From the NCBI GenBank assembly GCA_002841495.1, contig PGZV01000005.1:285212-349211 (forward strand): a stretch of 64,000 nt of DNA. The letters run 5' to 3'. A program made the position numbers and the translations under genes. The DNA is from Firmicutes bacterium HGW-Firmicutes-2 (GTDB taxonomy: Bacteria; Bacillota; Clostridia; Lachnospirales; Vallitaleaceae). A model generated the notes under the pieces. The model saw nothing but the letters and a program-made list of their open reading frames with translations, was not told where the DNA came from and ran no database searches. Shown here in pieces: positions 37,106 through 46,961 of the stretch. The first letter of the stretch is position 1, and the number at the start of each line of letters is the position of its first letter.

Positions 37106-37987
37106 ATGGATCAAGCGGCTAATCTAAGAAACATTGTAAAAAGAGCTGATGCAAGTATTAAACCTATTGGCGCCCGTGTTATTACTGTGACAAGTGGTAA
37201 AGGCGGTGTTGGTAAGTCCAATGTATCTGTAAATCTGGCTATTCAATTCAAGAAACTTGGAAAAAGAGTTATTATTTTTGATGCAGATTTTGGGTTGGCC
37301 AATGTAGAGGTCATATTTGGCATTGTTCCAAAATACAATATGTTTGACATGATCTATAATAATAAGGAAATTACTGAGGTTCTGACATCAGGTCCACTTG
37401 GGATTGAATTCATATCAGGTGGTTCAGGTGTTCAGGAACTGCTGCGTTTGGATAAAAATCAATTGGCCTTTATGATTGAAAAACTATATGAATTAGACCG
37501 TTTAGCTGATATAATAATCATTGATACAGGCGCAGGCATATCGGATACAGTTTTGGACTTTGTGGCGGCTTCGAGTGAAGTACTGTTAGTAACAACACCG
37601 GAACCCACTTCCATCACGGATGCTTATGCAGTTTTAAAAGCCATTAAGCGTCGTCATGATAATGTTGATCAGAAGATTATTAATTTATTGGTCAACAGAA
37701 CAGATAGTACAGCAGAAGGCAAAGAAATTTTTAACAAGCTCAATAAAGTTACCAATAAATACCTTGATCTAGAATTGACGAATATAGGGTATTTGCCAAA
37801 TGACAAGCACTTAGTTAAAGCTGTAGTTGAACAAAAACCTGTATCCATTTTATTTCCAAAATCCATAATAACGAGGGGTTTTGAAGAATTGGCAGACAGG
37901 ATGATTAACGGGACCGTACAGTCGGAACAAGAGCGGGGTCTAGGCAACCTTTTTACCAATATATTAAGATTAAAAAAATTCACATAA
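37106..37987 (+). CDS. flhG: Flagellum number regulator FlhG (MinD/ParA ATPase)
   Basis: MinD-like ATPase (YlxH) that stimulates FlhF and guides C-ring assembly. The 293-residue product starts MDQAANLRNIVKR, which includes the DQAxxLR motif that activates FlhF, then the deviant Walker A TSGKGGVGKSN near residue 30, DADFGLANVEVIFG, and DTGAGISDTVLDF. ATG 37106 is better spaced from the GGGGG site than ATG 37097, which is also in frame. Confidence 0.94.
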   Translation: MDQAANLRNIVKRADASIKPIGARVITVTSGKGGVGKSNVSVNLAIQFKKLGKRVIIFDADFGLANVEVIFGIVPKYNMFDMIYNNKEITEVLTSGPLGIEFISGGSGVQELLRLDKNQLAFMIEKLYELDRLADIIIIDTGAGISDTVLDFVAASSEVLLVTTPEPTSITDAYAVLKAIKRRHDNVDQKIINLLVNRTDSTAEGKEIFNKLNKVTNKYLDLELTNIGYLPNDKHLVKAVVEQKPVSILFPKSIITRGFEELADRMINGTVQSEQERGLGNLFTNILRLKKFT

Positions 37988-37998
37988 GGATGGTGGCT

Positions 37999-38658
37999 AT
38001 GTATAAAGGCATTGAGGTAGGGGATAAGATTGAACTTGAGGTTCAACAACTCATGGGAGAAAAACAAGAAAAGTATATAAGTAAGATACAGGATGTCTCA
38101 GATACAGGAGAAATTACCATACTTGCGCCAATGGAAAGCGGTAGAATCATCACATTAGAGCTTAACCAGAATTATGGTATGTGTGTTTATACAAGCAATG
38201 GCTTATATAGATGTGAAGTAGCAGTAACGGAACGCATAAGGGATGACAAATTATACCTCATCAAGCTTGAAGTTCAAAGTGCACTTCAAAAATATCAACG
38301 TCGTCAATATTATCGTTTGGATTGCATGTTGACGTTTCACTACAAAGACGATCATAATGGAGAATGGCAAGAAGGTATTATCCTTGACATTAGTGGTGGT
38401 GGTATTCGTTTTACTTCCAAAAAACAACTATTGGATAAAAAGGGCGTCATTAACCATCTACAATTAAACTATGACCAAGAAGAAAGTCATCTCTATCTTT
38501 CCGGCGTTATAGTAGACTCATCCAATTTAAGGGCACAAGATAACATCTATGAAAATCGCGTTGTCTTTGATGAAATAACCATAGAAGAAAGAGAAATAAT
38601 CATTAAATTTATTTTTGAAGAGGAAAGGCGCCGTAGAAAAAACAAAAAAGGATTGTGA
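37999..38658 (+). CDS. PilZ-domain c-di-GMP-binding flagellar brake protein
   Basis: YcgR/DgrA (MotI)-type protein of about 220 residues. An N-terminal YcgR-like beta domain (IEVGDKIELEV) is followed by a PilZ domain with the two c-di-GMP ligand motifs: the arginine motif in YQRRQYYRLD near residue 103 and DISGGGIRF near residue 131. Both are intact, so binding is expected. Relatives act on MotA or FliG to slow the motor when c-di-GMP is high. ATG 37999 fits the AAGGATGG site better than ATG 37990. Position between flhG and cheB supports a motility role. Confidence 0.88.
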   Translation: MYKGIEVGDKIELEVQQLMGEKQEKYISKIQDVSDTGEITILAPMESGRIITLELNQNYGMCVYTSNGLYRCEVAVTERIRDDKLYLIKLEVQSALQKYQRRQYYRLDCMLTFHYKDDHNGEWQEGIILDISGGGIRFTSKKQLLDKKGVINHLQLNYDQEESHLYLSGVIVDSSNLRAQDNIYENRVVFDEITIEEREIIIKFIFEEERRRRKNKKGL

Positions 38659-38662
38659 TCAT

Positions 38663-39739
38663 ATGGAAAAAACAAAAAAAGTTCTTATAATCGATGACTC
38701 TGCATTCATGAGAAGGGTGATTAGTGATATAATTAGTTCTGACAGTAGATTTGAAGTTGTCGGAACTGCATCTAATGGTAAAGAAGGTCTTGAACAGGTT
38801 AAAGCGCTAAACCCGGACGTCATATCACTAGATGTTCAAATGCCGATTATGGATGGACTTACCATGTTAAAAAGACTTCAGTCAACGATGCCAACCCCGG
38901 TTGTTATGATGAGTACCCTCACAAAAGAAGGTGCAAAAGAGACAATAGAAGCATTGGAGCTTGGAGCCATAGATTTTCTAGGTAAGCCTAGTAACATATT
39001 TAAGGTTAACTCGGATGAGATAAAAGAAGAGTTATTAGAAAAGCTCTATCTGGCAGCCAATGTGGGAAAACGCACAGTCGTTGAAATGAAGCCACCTGCA
39101 ACAAGTACCTTCCAGTCAAGTCAAAAGACTGTAAAGATCCCTATGAAACAAGGTGTGTGTAATAAGCTTGTTGCAATAGGGACATCTACCGGTGGTCCAA
39201 GAGCACTACAATATGTGCTGCCTTATCTACCACCTAATATTGACGCCGGTATTGTCGTGGTACAACATATGCCACCAGGGTTTACAAAATCTTTGGCAAA
39301 TAGGTTGGACCAGCTAAGCAGTATTCATGTTAAGGAAGCTGAACATGGTGATATTATTAAGAACGGATGGGCTTATATAGCACCGGGCGATCGTCATTTA
39401 CTCGTGAGCGAGAAAACCGATGGCTCACTCTACATAGAGTTGTCGGATGAAGAACCGGTAGGTGGTCATAAACCGGCAGTTAATATTATGATGCGTTCAA
39501 TAGCGAAACTGCAACAGAGACAGTATGTTGGAGTCATCATGACCGGTATGGGCGCAGATGGTATGTTAGGACTTAAAGAACTAAGTAATAAGAAAGATAT
39601 TCATATTGTTGCTCAAGATGAAGCTTCATGTGTGGTATATGGTATGCCAAAATCAGTGGTAGAAGCAGGTCTTGCCAACGAAATTGTGTCACTAAATAAA
39701 ATATCAGAAACGATTACCAAGAAATTGGGGGTGCTTTAA
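38663..39739 (+). CDS. cheB: Chemotaxis protein-glutamate methylesterase CheB
   Basis: Demethylates and deamidates chemoreceptors for adaptation. The 358-residue product has an N-terminal receiver domain (LIIDDSAFMRRV, phospho-Asp in VISLDVQMPIMDG) and a C-terminal esterase domain with the catalytic serine in GTSTGGP near residue 175, the histidine in QHMPPGFT near 201, and the aspartate in TGMGADGM near 296. Complete. It overlaps the start of cheA by one base. No cheR, the opposing methyltransferase, occurs in the window. Confidence 0.96.
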   Translation: MEKTKKVLIIDDSAFMRRVISDIISSDSRFEVVGTASNGKEGLEQVKALNPDVISLDVQMPIMDGLTMLKRLQSTMPTPVVMMSTLTKEGAKETIEALELGAIDFLGKPSNIFKVNSDEIKEELLEKLYLAANVGKRTVVEMKPPATSTFQSSQKTVKIPMKQGVCNKLVAIGTSTGGPRALQYVLPYLPPNIDAGIVVVQHMPPGFTKSLANRLDQLSSIHVKEAEHGDIIKNGWAYIAPGDRHLLVSEKTDGSLYIELSDEEPVGGHKPAVNIMMRSIAKLQQRQYVGVIMTGMGADGMLGLKELSNKKDIHIVAQDEASCVVYGMPKSVVEAGLANEIVSLNKISETITKKLGVL

Positions 39740-41702
39740 TGGACGTAATAAGCCAAGCGATAAGGACTTAATCAATGAAGTATTTAGATCAGCTCATACA
39801 TTAAAAGGTATGGCGGCAACTATGGGCTTTAAGAGAATGAATCAATTGACCCATGATATGGAAAATGTATTATCAGAGATCAGACTGGGTAATATGTCAA
39901 TTGATCCTGTGTTGTTAGATACAATGTTCAAGTGTTTGGATGCATTGGAGCAATATGTGGAATCCATTGTGCAAACAGGCAATGAAGGTGAAAATGAGTA
40001 TAAAGCTATAATTGAAGCACTGAATGCTGCTCTTAATGGTGAAAAAAAGCCGGAAGTAGAAACCGTAAAAACAGAAGTAAGCGTAAGTCAAGATACGAAA
40101 ACAGAAGGAATAGTGAATGAACGGAAGCATCAAGCCTTAATTTTTACAGATTTTGAAAGACACGCAATCGTTGAGGCAAAAAAAGAGAATTTAAAAAGCT
40201 ACGGTATAACCATCTATTTATCAGAAGGATGTGTGCTTAAATCAGCAAGAGCCTTCATAATATTCAGAACCTTAGAAAAACTAGGATCAATTATAAAATC
40301 CAATCCAGCCGTTCAAGACATAGAAGATGAGAAATTTGAATATGATTTTTCTGTTGTCGTCGTGTCATCAGAAGGGGAAGATAAGTTTCTACATGATCTG
40401 GGAAACATTGCTGAAGTGGAGAAAGTACTAATCGATGAAGTTGATCTAGAAACTGCGATAACGGCTCCTGTAAGTGAAGAAGATGATCTAAGGGATGAAG
40501 ACGAAGAGCATCAAAAAGGAAGAACAAAAGACTCAGATTCCAAGTCTGCAAATAAGCCGGTAACCAATAGAACCGTTAGGGTCGACATTGAAAGATTAGA
40601 TACCTTAATGAACCTGGTAAGTGAATTAATCATTATAAAGAACGGTCTGTTAACGGTTGAGAATTCAAACACCAATTTTGGTGAACAAATTGAATATCTA
40701 GAAAGAATCACGACCAATTTACATGACGCCGTCATGAAGGTTAGAATGGTACCGATTGAAAGAGTGTTTAATAGATTCCCAAGACTTATTCGGGATTTAT
40801 CAAGGAAACTTAACAAACAAATGGTTTTACATATGTCAGGTGAAGAGACAGAACTGGATAGAACCGTTATTGATGAGATAGGAGACCCATTGGTTCACCT
40901 TATTCGTAATGCAGGTGATCATGGTCTTGAGACACCGGATACACGTGTAAGAAGCGGAAAAGATGCAACAGGAAACGTTTATCTTAAGGCCTATCAAGAC
41001 GGCAATAATGTTGTTATTGAAGTTGGTGAAGATGGTGCAGGTATAGATGTTGCAAAAGTCAAAAACAAAGCCATTAACAGTGGCGCGATTAGTTATGATC
41101 AAGCAAACTCAATGAACGACCAAGAAATTATTGATCTTCTATTTAGACCAAGTTTTTCAACAGCAGATAAGATTTCGGATGTATCCGGTCGAGGTGTTGG
41201 TCTGGATGTCGTAAAGACTAAGATTGAAGCTCTTGGTGGTATTATTGAGGTTAAGACGGCACTTGGTAAAGGTAGTACCTTTATCATTAGATTACCGTTA
41301 ACCTTAGCAATCATACAAGCATTGATGGTTCAACTGAATGATGAGAAATATGCAATACCGCTTAATTCCATTCAGAATATTGAAGATGTGAAAATATCGG
41401 ATATCAAGTATATTCAAGGCTCAGAAGTGATTAACCTTAGAGGACGCGTTATTCCGATTATCAGATTACATGAGAAACTGGATCTACAAGAACAAAATGA
41501 TAACAAGACATCCATAACAGTGGTTATCGTGAATAAAGGTGACAAGTTGGCTGGGTTTGTCGTAGATTCACTCATTGGACAACAAGAGATTGTCATCAAG
41601 ACACTAGGAAAATACTTAACGAACTTGAGAATGATAGCCGGTGCAACAATACTTGGTGACGGTGAAGTTGCTTTGATACTTGACGTTAATTCACTGGTAT
41701 AA
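39739..41702 (+). pseudogene. cheA: Chemotaxis histidine kinase CheA, N-terminus deleted and frame-broken
   Basis: Receptor-coupled kinase. From ATG 39739 only ten codons (MDV...) can be read before a stop at 39769-39771; the real sequence resumes in another frame from 39747 (NKPSDKDLINEVFRSAHTLKG). About 28 residues of the first P1 helix are missing, an estimated 85-base loss at about 39744-39747. The phospho-histidine codon is present at 39795. The rest is intact: P2 region, P3 dimer helices (IERLDTLMNLVSELIIIKNGL), P4 kinase with LIRNAGDHGLE and GRGVGLDVVKTKIE, and P5 CheW-like domain. Without the lost part no proper start exists. Confidence 0.9.
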
Positions 41703-41716
41703 TGGAGGGTATTAAG

Positions 41717-42184
41717 ATGGATAATAATGAAAATGCACAAAAAATGGAATTGTCTCAATTTATCGTGGTAAAATTAGGAGTCGAGCAATATGGTATTAAT
41801 ATTCAATATGTCCAAAACATCGTAAGGATGATTAACATCACCCGTGTACCTAAAGCGCCATATTACATTAAGGGCGTCGTCAATCTACGCGGTGATATTA
41901 TTCCGGTTATGAGTATAAGACTAAAATTTGATATGGAAGAAGATGTTCTGTCGGACAGTACGCGTATTATATTTGTCAAGTTAGAAGGTAACGAGATTGG
42001 CTTAATCGTTGATGAAGTCAAAGAAGTCATCCAACTATCCGATGCGGACATCGACAACATCAGTAGAGAATCGCATGAAGAAAAAGATGCCTATGTTTTT
42101 GGAGTAGGAAAAATCGGTCAGTCCCTTGTAACGCTCTTGAATATTGATGAGCTTATCAAGGTCAACGACCCTTTAAAAGCATAG
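41717..42184 (+). CDS. cheW: Chemotaxis coupling protein CheW
   Basis: Adaptor joining receptors to CheA. The 155-residue product is one CheW fold, with VVKLGVEQYGINIQYVQNIVR, APYYIKGVVNLRGDIIPVMSIR and IGLIVDEVKEVIQL, all family signatures. ATG 41717 has GGAGGG seven bases upstream; ATG 41702 overlaps the cheA stop and is less likely. Confidence 0.96.
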   Translation: MDNNENAQKMELSQFIVVKLGVEQYGINIQYVQNIVRMINITRVPKAPYYIKGVVNLRGDIIPVMSIRLKFDMEEDVLSDSTRIIFVKLEGNEIGLIVDEVKEVIQLSDADIDNISRESHEEKDAYVFGVGKIGQSLVTLLNIDELIKVNDPLKA

Positions 42185-42197
42185 AAAGGAATAGGTG

Positions 42198-42818
42198 ATG
42201 ATGGATAATTTTGATAACATTGATAGTGTCCAAATGGATATATTAAAAGAAATCGGTAACATCGGAGCCGGGAATGCAACAACAGCTTTGTCACAACTGA
42301 TTAACAGACGTATTGATATGGGCATACCGGTTGTAAAAGTATTGGAGTTTAAGGATTTATCAGAGGTTTTAGGCGGTGCGGAAAACCCAATAGTCGGCAT
42401 ATTACTGGGTCTTGAAGGTGATATTAGCGGTATGATTATGTTTGTTCTCGAACAATCTGCAGCCCATATACTTATCAATATGCTGATGGGTAAGAATATT
42501 GATAACTTTGAGGATTTTGACGAAATGGATTTATCCGCCTTAAAAGAGATCGGTAACATCATTTCTGGTGCTTACTTATCCTCGTTGTCCTCATTGACCA
42601 GTTTGAGGATTCTTGCAACTGTTCCCTATATGGCAATTGACATGGCCGGTGCTATACTCAGCGTACCGGCAATCGAGTTTGGTAAAGTAGGTGATAAAGC
42701 GCTTCTGATTCAAACCGATTTTGGTGGTGATCGTGAAAATGTTTTCGGGTATTTCATACTAATACCGGACATGCCTTCATATGGCATAATATTAAGAAGT
42801 TTGGGGATTGATACTTAA
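42198..42818 (+). CDS. cheC: CheY-P phosphatase CheC
   Basis: Removes phosphate from CheY and binds CheD in adaptation. The product (about 206 residues) has two pseudo-symmetric catalytic centres: LKEIGNIGAGNATTALSQL near residue 14 and LKEIGNIISGAYLSSLSSL near residue 115, each with the expected Glu and Asn. ATG 42198 or 42201 fit the AAAGGA site. The product ends where cheD starts. Confidence 0.94.
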   Translation: MMDNFDNIDSVQMDILKEIGNIGAGNATTALSQLINRRIDMGIPVVKVLEFKDLSEVLGGAENPIVGILLGLEGDISGMIMFVLEQSAAHILINMLMGKNIDNFEDFDEMDLSALKEIGNIISGAYLSSLSSLTSLRILATVPYMAIDMAGAILSVPAIEFGKVGDKALLIQTDFGGDRENVFGYFILIPDMPSYGIILRSLGIDT

Positions 42819-43306
42819 TGGCTGCAAATATGATTAAAGTGGGGATGGCAGATTTAAACACTTGTAAATCGCCAGATGTTCTGACAACGCTTGGATTGGG
42901 TTCTTGTGTCGGCATCATATTATATGATCCTATTACAAAAGTCAGCGGTTTAGCCCATGTAATGCTACCGGATAGTACGCAAATTAGAAATAATAGCAAT
43001 GTAGCAAAATTTGCAGATACAGCGATTGATCAGCTCATCAAAGATATGGAATTGTTAGGTGCCAAAAGAAACAGACTTGTATCCAAAATAGCCGGAGGTG
43101 CTCAAATGTTTTCATTTGGTAGCACCAATGACTTAATGAGAATCGGAGAGAGAAACGCAGTTGCTTCAAAAAAGAAGCTCGATGAATTAAGGATTAGGCT
43201 ATTATCAGAAGATATAGGTGAAAACTATGGTAGGACCATAGAGTTCTATTCAGAAACAGGAGATTTGCTTATCAAGACAATAGGTAAACCTCCAAAAACA
43301 ATATAG
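42818..43306 (+). CDS. cheD: Chemoreceptor glutamine deamidase CheD
   Basis: Deamidates receptor glutamines and stimulates CheC. The 162-residue product carries the catalytic cysteine C30 in TLGLGSCVGIILYD and the histidine H47 in GLAHVMLPDS, plus KIAGGAQMF. Normal length. The start overlaps the cheC stop by one base. Confidence 0.96.
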   Translation: MAANMIKVGMADLNTCKSPDVLTTLGLGSCVGIILYDPITKVSGLAHVMLPDSTQIRNNSNVAKFADTAIDQLIKDMELLGAKRNRLVSKIAGGAQMFSFGSTNDLMRIGERNAVASKKKLDELRIRLLSEDIGENYGRTIEFYSETGDLLIKTIGKPPKTI

Positions 43307-43316
43307 TGAGGTTATT

Positions 43317-43601
43317 ATGCCATTTAAAAATCTGAACATCATTATAATGCTGATAGCTGGCATTATTGTTACAGTTATAAGCATGATTTCCAAATACGCC
43401 TTGAATCATCTTGTTTATACTTTGATGATTGTTTTGATTATCTTTTTTATCTTGGGAACGGTGATACAAACGATGTTAAATAAGATTACCGAAAAGGCAG
43501 AACTAACAGCAAGAGAAAAGGAAAAACAATTATTAGACAGGGAAGTTAAAAGCCTTGAAGAAGGAAAAGAAGCGTCTAAAGATATAGATGATGAATCCTA
43601 A
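43317..43601 (+). CDS. Small two-span membrane protein between cheD and the sigma factor
   Basis: A 94-residue protein I cannot assign. It has two hydrophobic segments (about residues 8-24 and 32-51) and then a strongly charged helical cytoplasmic tail rich in Glu and Lys (KITEKAELTAREKEKQLLD). AGTGAGG precedes the ATG. It lies between cheD and the FliA-type sigma gene, where small membrane proteins of unknown role are also found in related clostridia; a motility link is inferred from position only. Confidence 0.7.
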   Translation: MPFKNLNIIIMLIAGIIVTVISMISKYALNHLVYTLMIVLIIFFILGTVIQTMLNKITEKAELTAREKEKQLLDREVKSLEEGKEASKDIDDES

Positions 43602-43670
43602 TTATGGTTAAGTGTCATGAAAGTACAAGGGTATTATTTTGACAAATTAGCTCGTTAATGGAGGCACAAA

Positions 43671-44438
43671 ATGGAAAAGCTAAGCACAGATAAGCTATGG
43701 GAGATATACAGCCAAACCAAAGATAAAAAAATCAAAGAACAGTTAATCATAGAGTATTCCCAGGTGGTCAAGTATGTAGCCGGTAGATTAAGTATGTACT
43801 TAGGCAATAACGTTGAATTTGATGACCTGGTAGGTTATGGCGTTTTTGGATTAATTGACGCCATTGACAAGTTTGACTATGACAAAGGCATTAAGTTTGA
43901 GACCTATGCTTCCCTTAGAATAAGAGGCGCAATCTTAGATAACATAAGAAAAATGGATTGGATTCCAAGATCCGTAAGGAAAAAGCAGAAGGACATTGAA
44001 CGGACGTATCAGAAATTAGAATCAGAACTTAACCGACCGGTCACAGATTCAGATATGGCTGAGGAAATGAATATTACGGTAGATGAGTATTTGAAATGGC
44101 AAGATCAAACGAAAGCATTAAAACTCACTTCTTTGGAAGATTATGTTGAAAAGGGCGGAGAAAGCAATGTAGAACCTCTTAACAGGTCAAGATTCATGCT
44201 TCCGGAAGCGAATTTAGAAAAAAAAGAGTTAAAAAAAATGTTGGTCGAAGCAATTAAGAACTTGTCTGAGAAAGAATGTAAAGTGATTACTTTGTACTAT
44301 TATGAAGAATTAACATTAAAAGAAATCAGCCAAATCATGGAAGTATCCGAATCAAGAATCAGTCAATTGCATACAAAGGCACTTGGAAAAATGAAGCAAT
44401 TATTGGGGAATAATATTGAATTGCTATCATCACTTTAA
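43671..44438 (+). CDS. sigD: FliA/WhiG-family RNA polymerase sigma factor (SigD)
   Basis: Sigma-28 type factor that directs late flagellar and chemotaxis genes. The 255-residue product has region 2 with EFDDLVGYGVFGLIDAIDKFDYDKG and YASLRIRGAILDNIRKMDWIPRSVR (recognition of the minus-10), region 3, and region 4 with LTLKEISQIMEVSESRISQLHTKALGKMK (minus-35). No anti-sigma flgM lies in the window. ATG follows TGGAGG. Placing the sigma gene late in the fla/che array means its dose depends on reading through more than 29 kb, as in Bacillus. Confidence 0.95.
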   Translation: MEKLSTDKLWEIYSQTKDKKIKEQLIIEYSQVVKYVAGRLSMYLGNNVEFDDLVGYGVFGLIDAIDKFDYDKGIKFETYASLRIRGAILDNIRKMDWIPRSVRKKQKDIERTYQKLESELNRPVTDSDMAEEMNITVDEYLKWQDQTKALKLTSLEDYVEKGGESNVEPLNRSRFMLPEANLEKKELKKMLVEAIKNLSEKECKVITLYYYEELTLKEISQIMEVSESRISQLHTKALGKMKQLLGNNIELLSSL

Positions 44439-44450
44439 AGGATGGTGTTT

Positions 44451-46058
44451 ATGGGAGCTAACATTAATGACGGCTATTTTGAGATTAAGTCAGGCAGTGA
44501 TGGATTTTATTTGGAAGTTCTTGAAGCCAAAGAAGGTGGCAAGAACGTAGAGATTCAAGAAATAACAAATGAGCTTAAAAATATGAATATTGAAACGTAT
44601 GACCTTGCATCATTAGAAGAACTTATAATGATGGAGGGCTTTGAACGTATAGAGATGAAGATTGCAGAACCGATTGAAGTGCCGGATGAAGATGATGAAA
44701 GCTTTAGAATTGAGATTTCTGAAAACAAGATGTCTGCTTATGTAACGTTCTATAAGTCAAGTAGACCATACAATAAAGAAGAAATCATCAAGGATCTTGG
44801 TTCGAGAGGGGTTAAGCATGGAATCGACGTAGAAATGTTAGAGGCCCTTGATGTTGAAAGAGAAGTCAATAGTGCTTACTTGATCGCAAAAGGCACACCG
44901 CCTACGCATGAAACAGAAGCGGTCATTGAACATTTTTTTAAGACGGAAAACGATGTACGTCCTACGATGGATGCGGAAGGGAATGTGAATTATCATAAGC
45001 TTAATGTTATCGCTCATGTAAAGACCGACCAACTTTTATCTAGGCTTATTCCTGGCACCAAAGGCGTCGATGGTATTGATCTTCATGGCAATCTGCTTAC
45101 ACCCAAGAAAGCAAAGTTAGTCAAACTGAAATATGGTAAAAATATCTCGATTAATGACGACAAGACAGAACTTTATGCTGCATGCGATGGTCTCGTTAAG
45201 ATTGTTGATGATAAAGTTGTAGTTAATGATGCGTATGATGTACCAAACAATGTGGGCAATTCTACCGGAGATATTGATTTTGACGGCACCGTTATTGTAC
45301 ATGGTAATGTGATTACCGGTTTTAAGGTTAAGGCCAGAGGCGATATTGAAGTACTAGGTGTTGTTGAAGGTGCTGAGATTATTTCGGGTGGTAGTATCAT
45401 TCTTCATAAAGGTATTCAAGGTATGGGAAAAAGCAATATACAAGCCGCCAATAATATCAAAGCTAAATATATTGAAAACGCCAATGTTACTGCCGGAGGT
45501 GATATACATAGTGAAGCCATCTTACACAGTATTGTCACCTGTAAAGGTACCATAACCGTAGAAGGAAAAAAAGGTATGATTTCAGGTGGTACGGTACGTG
45601 CCGGACAAGGTGTAACCACTAGGATTCTTGGTTCCCATATGGGTACCATTACCAATGTGGAAGTGGGCATAGATCCCATAATGTTATCAGAATATGGAGA
45701 GTTAAAAAGAGAAATTCCTAAAATGGAAAGTGAATTATCAAAAATCGAACAAGTCATTCAATTGCTTAATAAGAGAAAAGAGATGGCAGGAAAACTTGAT
45801 AATGATAAACAGGAAATGTATATGTCCGCTGTACGTAATAAAATTTTCCTGACCAACAAACTCACTCAAAGCAAAAAGAAATTCGAAACCATGCAAACTG
45901 AAGTTGAAAATAAAAATGCCGGCGTCGTAAAAGTTAGCCATGAATTGTATACAGGCGTCAAGGTTTCCATCGGTAATATAAGCACACATATCAGGGACGA
46001 AATCAAAGGTGTTATCATTACTAAAAAAGGTGCCGATATAAAAGTATCATCACTATAG
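44451..46058 (+). CDS. FapA-like (DUF342) polymer-type protein
   Basis: A 535-residue protein of the FapA/DUF342 family. After an N-terminal charged domain (1-170) comes a right-handed beta-helix of short turns (for example GDIDFDGTVIVHGNVITGFKVKARGDIEVLGVVEGA-type repeats around 45261-45374), then a coiled coil at about 405-460 and a final beta segment. Members are called flagellar assembly protein A in some genomes, but their molecular role is unclear. It follows the sigma gene by 12 bases and shares its transcript. Confidence 0.85.
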   Translation: MGANINDGYFEIKSGSDGFYLEVLEAKEGGKNVEIQEITNELKNMNIETYDLASLEELIMMEGFERIEMKIAEPIEVPDEDDESFRIEISENKMSAYVTFYKSSRPYNKEEIIKDLGSRGVKHGIDVEMLEALDVEREVNSAYLIAKGTPPTHETEAVIEHFFKTENDVRPTMDAEGNVNYHKLNVIAHVKTDQLLSRLIPGTKGVDGIDLHGNLLTPKKAKLVKLKYGKNISINDDKTELYAACDGLVKIVDDKVVVNDAYDVPNNVGNSTGDIDFDGTVIVHGNVITGFKVKARGDIEVLGVVEGAEIISGGSIILHKGIQGMGKSNIQAANNIKAKYIENANVTAGGDIHSEAILHSIVTCKGTITVEGKKGMISGGTVRAGQGVTTRILGSHMGTITNVEVGIDPIMLSEYGELKREIPKMESELSKIEQVIQLLNKRKEMAGKLDNDKQEMYMSAVRNKIFLTNKLTQSKKKFETMQTEVENKNAGVVKVSHELYTGVKVSIGNISTHIRDEIKGVIITKKGADIKVSSL

Positions 46059-46117
46059 GCGTTTATGCATAGCATTTGCATTCAAACCAGACGGATCTGG
46101 ATTAAGGAGGTGTGCTT

Positions 46118-46429
46118 ATGCCTATTAGACCAATCGATTTACAAGTTGCCATACCAAAGATGTCAGAAGTTTCAAGAATAAGTCATTTAGACCAACAAAA
46201 ATCAGGATTGTTACATGATCAGGGTTCTTTAGCTACGGATAGAGGTAAACACAAAGAAGGTCAAACTGTCTTTGCATTACAAAAAGATGCCAAAGCAGGC
46301 ACAGATGCGGATGCACGTAAAAAAGGACATAATGAATATCAGAACAATCGAAAAAAAGCAAATAAAAATAGTATAAAAGACCCGGTACAGCCACCAAAAT
46401 CAGACCATAAAATTGATATTAGAATTTAG
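46118..46429 (+). CDS. Small basic protein of unknown function
   Basis: A 103-residue, highly charged protein without cysteine or membrane segments. It starts MPIRPIDLQVAIPKMSEVSRISH and becomes Lys/Asn/Asp-rich and probably unstructured in the second half. AAGGAGGTG gives a strong start at ATG 46118. I do not recognise a domain. It lies between the DUF342 gene and a DUF6115-like gene and so belongs to the tail of the motility array. Confidence 0.75.
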   Translation: MPIRPIDLQVAIPKMSEVSRISHLDQQKSGLLHDQGSLATDRGKHKEGQTVFALQKDAKAGTDADARKKGHNEYQNNRKKANKNSIKDPVQPPKSDHKIDIRI

Positions 46430-46438
46430 GAGCATAAC

Positions 46439-46954
46439 GTGACAATATATGATGGATTAACACTAGGTTTTATTGCAGTAGGTATATTGTTTATCGTATT
46501 AAGTTTTCTATATGATAGGACTAAAAAAACGATCGATCAAGATGAAGCAGCCCTAGAAGACGAAACTTTTCGGAAACAAATCAGTATCATCAATGAGAAA
46601 ATTGTGGAAATGAATGAATACCATGATTATGTTCAAAAAGAAATGGAAAAAAAGCATAAAGAACTTCTATTCCTTTATCAAATGATTTCTGAAAAGGAAA
46701 AATTGGTGCGTCAAATTCAGGTTGCACATCATGAAGATACACCAATGCATGAAGTCCCGAAAGCATTCATTGGAGTAAATGCAAAAGTGAATACAGAAGA
46801 AGAAAAAACAGAAGAAAAAAAAATCAGTACCACCACCAACACCAATATGAAGATATTGGAAATGAAGAGTCAAGGTTATCAAGCATCTGAAATAGCCAAA
46901 ATATTAAACATAGGCCAAGGTGAAGTACAGCTGGTTATCAACCTATTTGAATGA
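46439..46954 (+). CDS. Membrane-anchored protein with C-terminal helix-turn-helix-like segment (DUF6115 type)
   Basis: A 171-residue protein with one N-terminal membrane segment (about residues 7-24), a long charged coiled coil (about 40-95), a Glu/Lys linker, and a C-terminal segment MKSQGYQASEIAKILNIGQGEVQLVINLFE-like (46861-46951) that resembles a sigma-region-4 or MerR type helix-turn-helix. This layout is that of the DUF6115 family; its function is unknown. GTG start after AGGAG. Membrane anchoring of a DNA-binding-like helix pair is unusual. Confidence 0.72.
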   Translation: MTIYDGLTLGFIAVGILFIVLSFLYDRTKKTIDQDEAALEDETFRKQISIINEKIVEMNEYHDYVQKEMEKKHKELLFLYQMISEKEKLVRQIQVAHHEDTPMHEVPKAFIGVNAKVNTEEEKTEEKKISTTTNTNMKILEMKSQGYQASEIAKILNIGQGEVQLVINLFE

Positions 46955-46961
46955 GGTTTAT

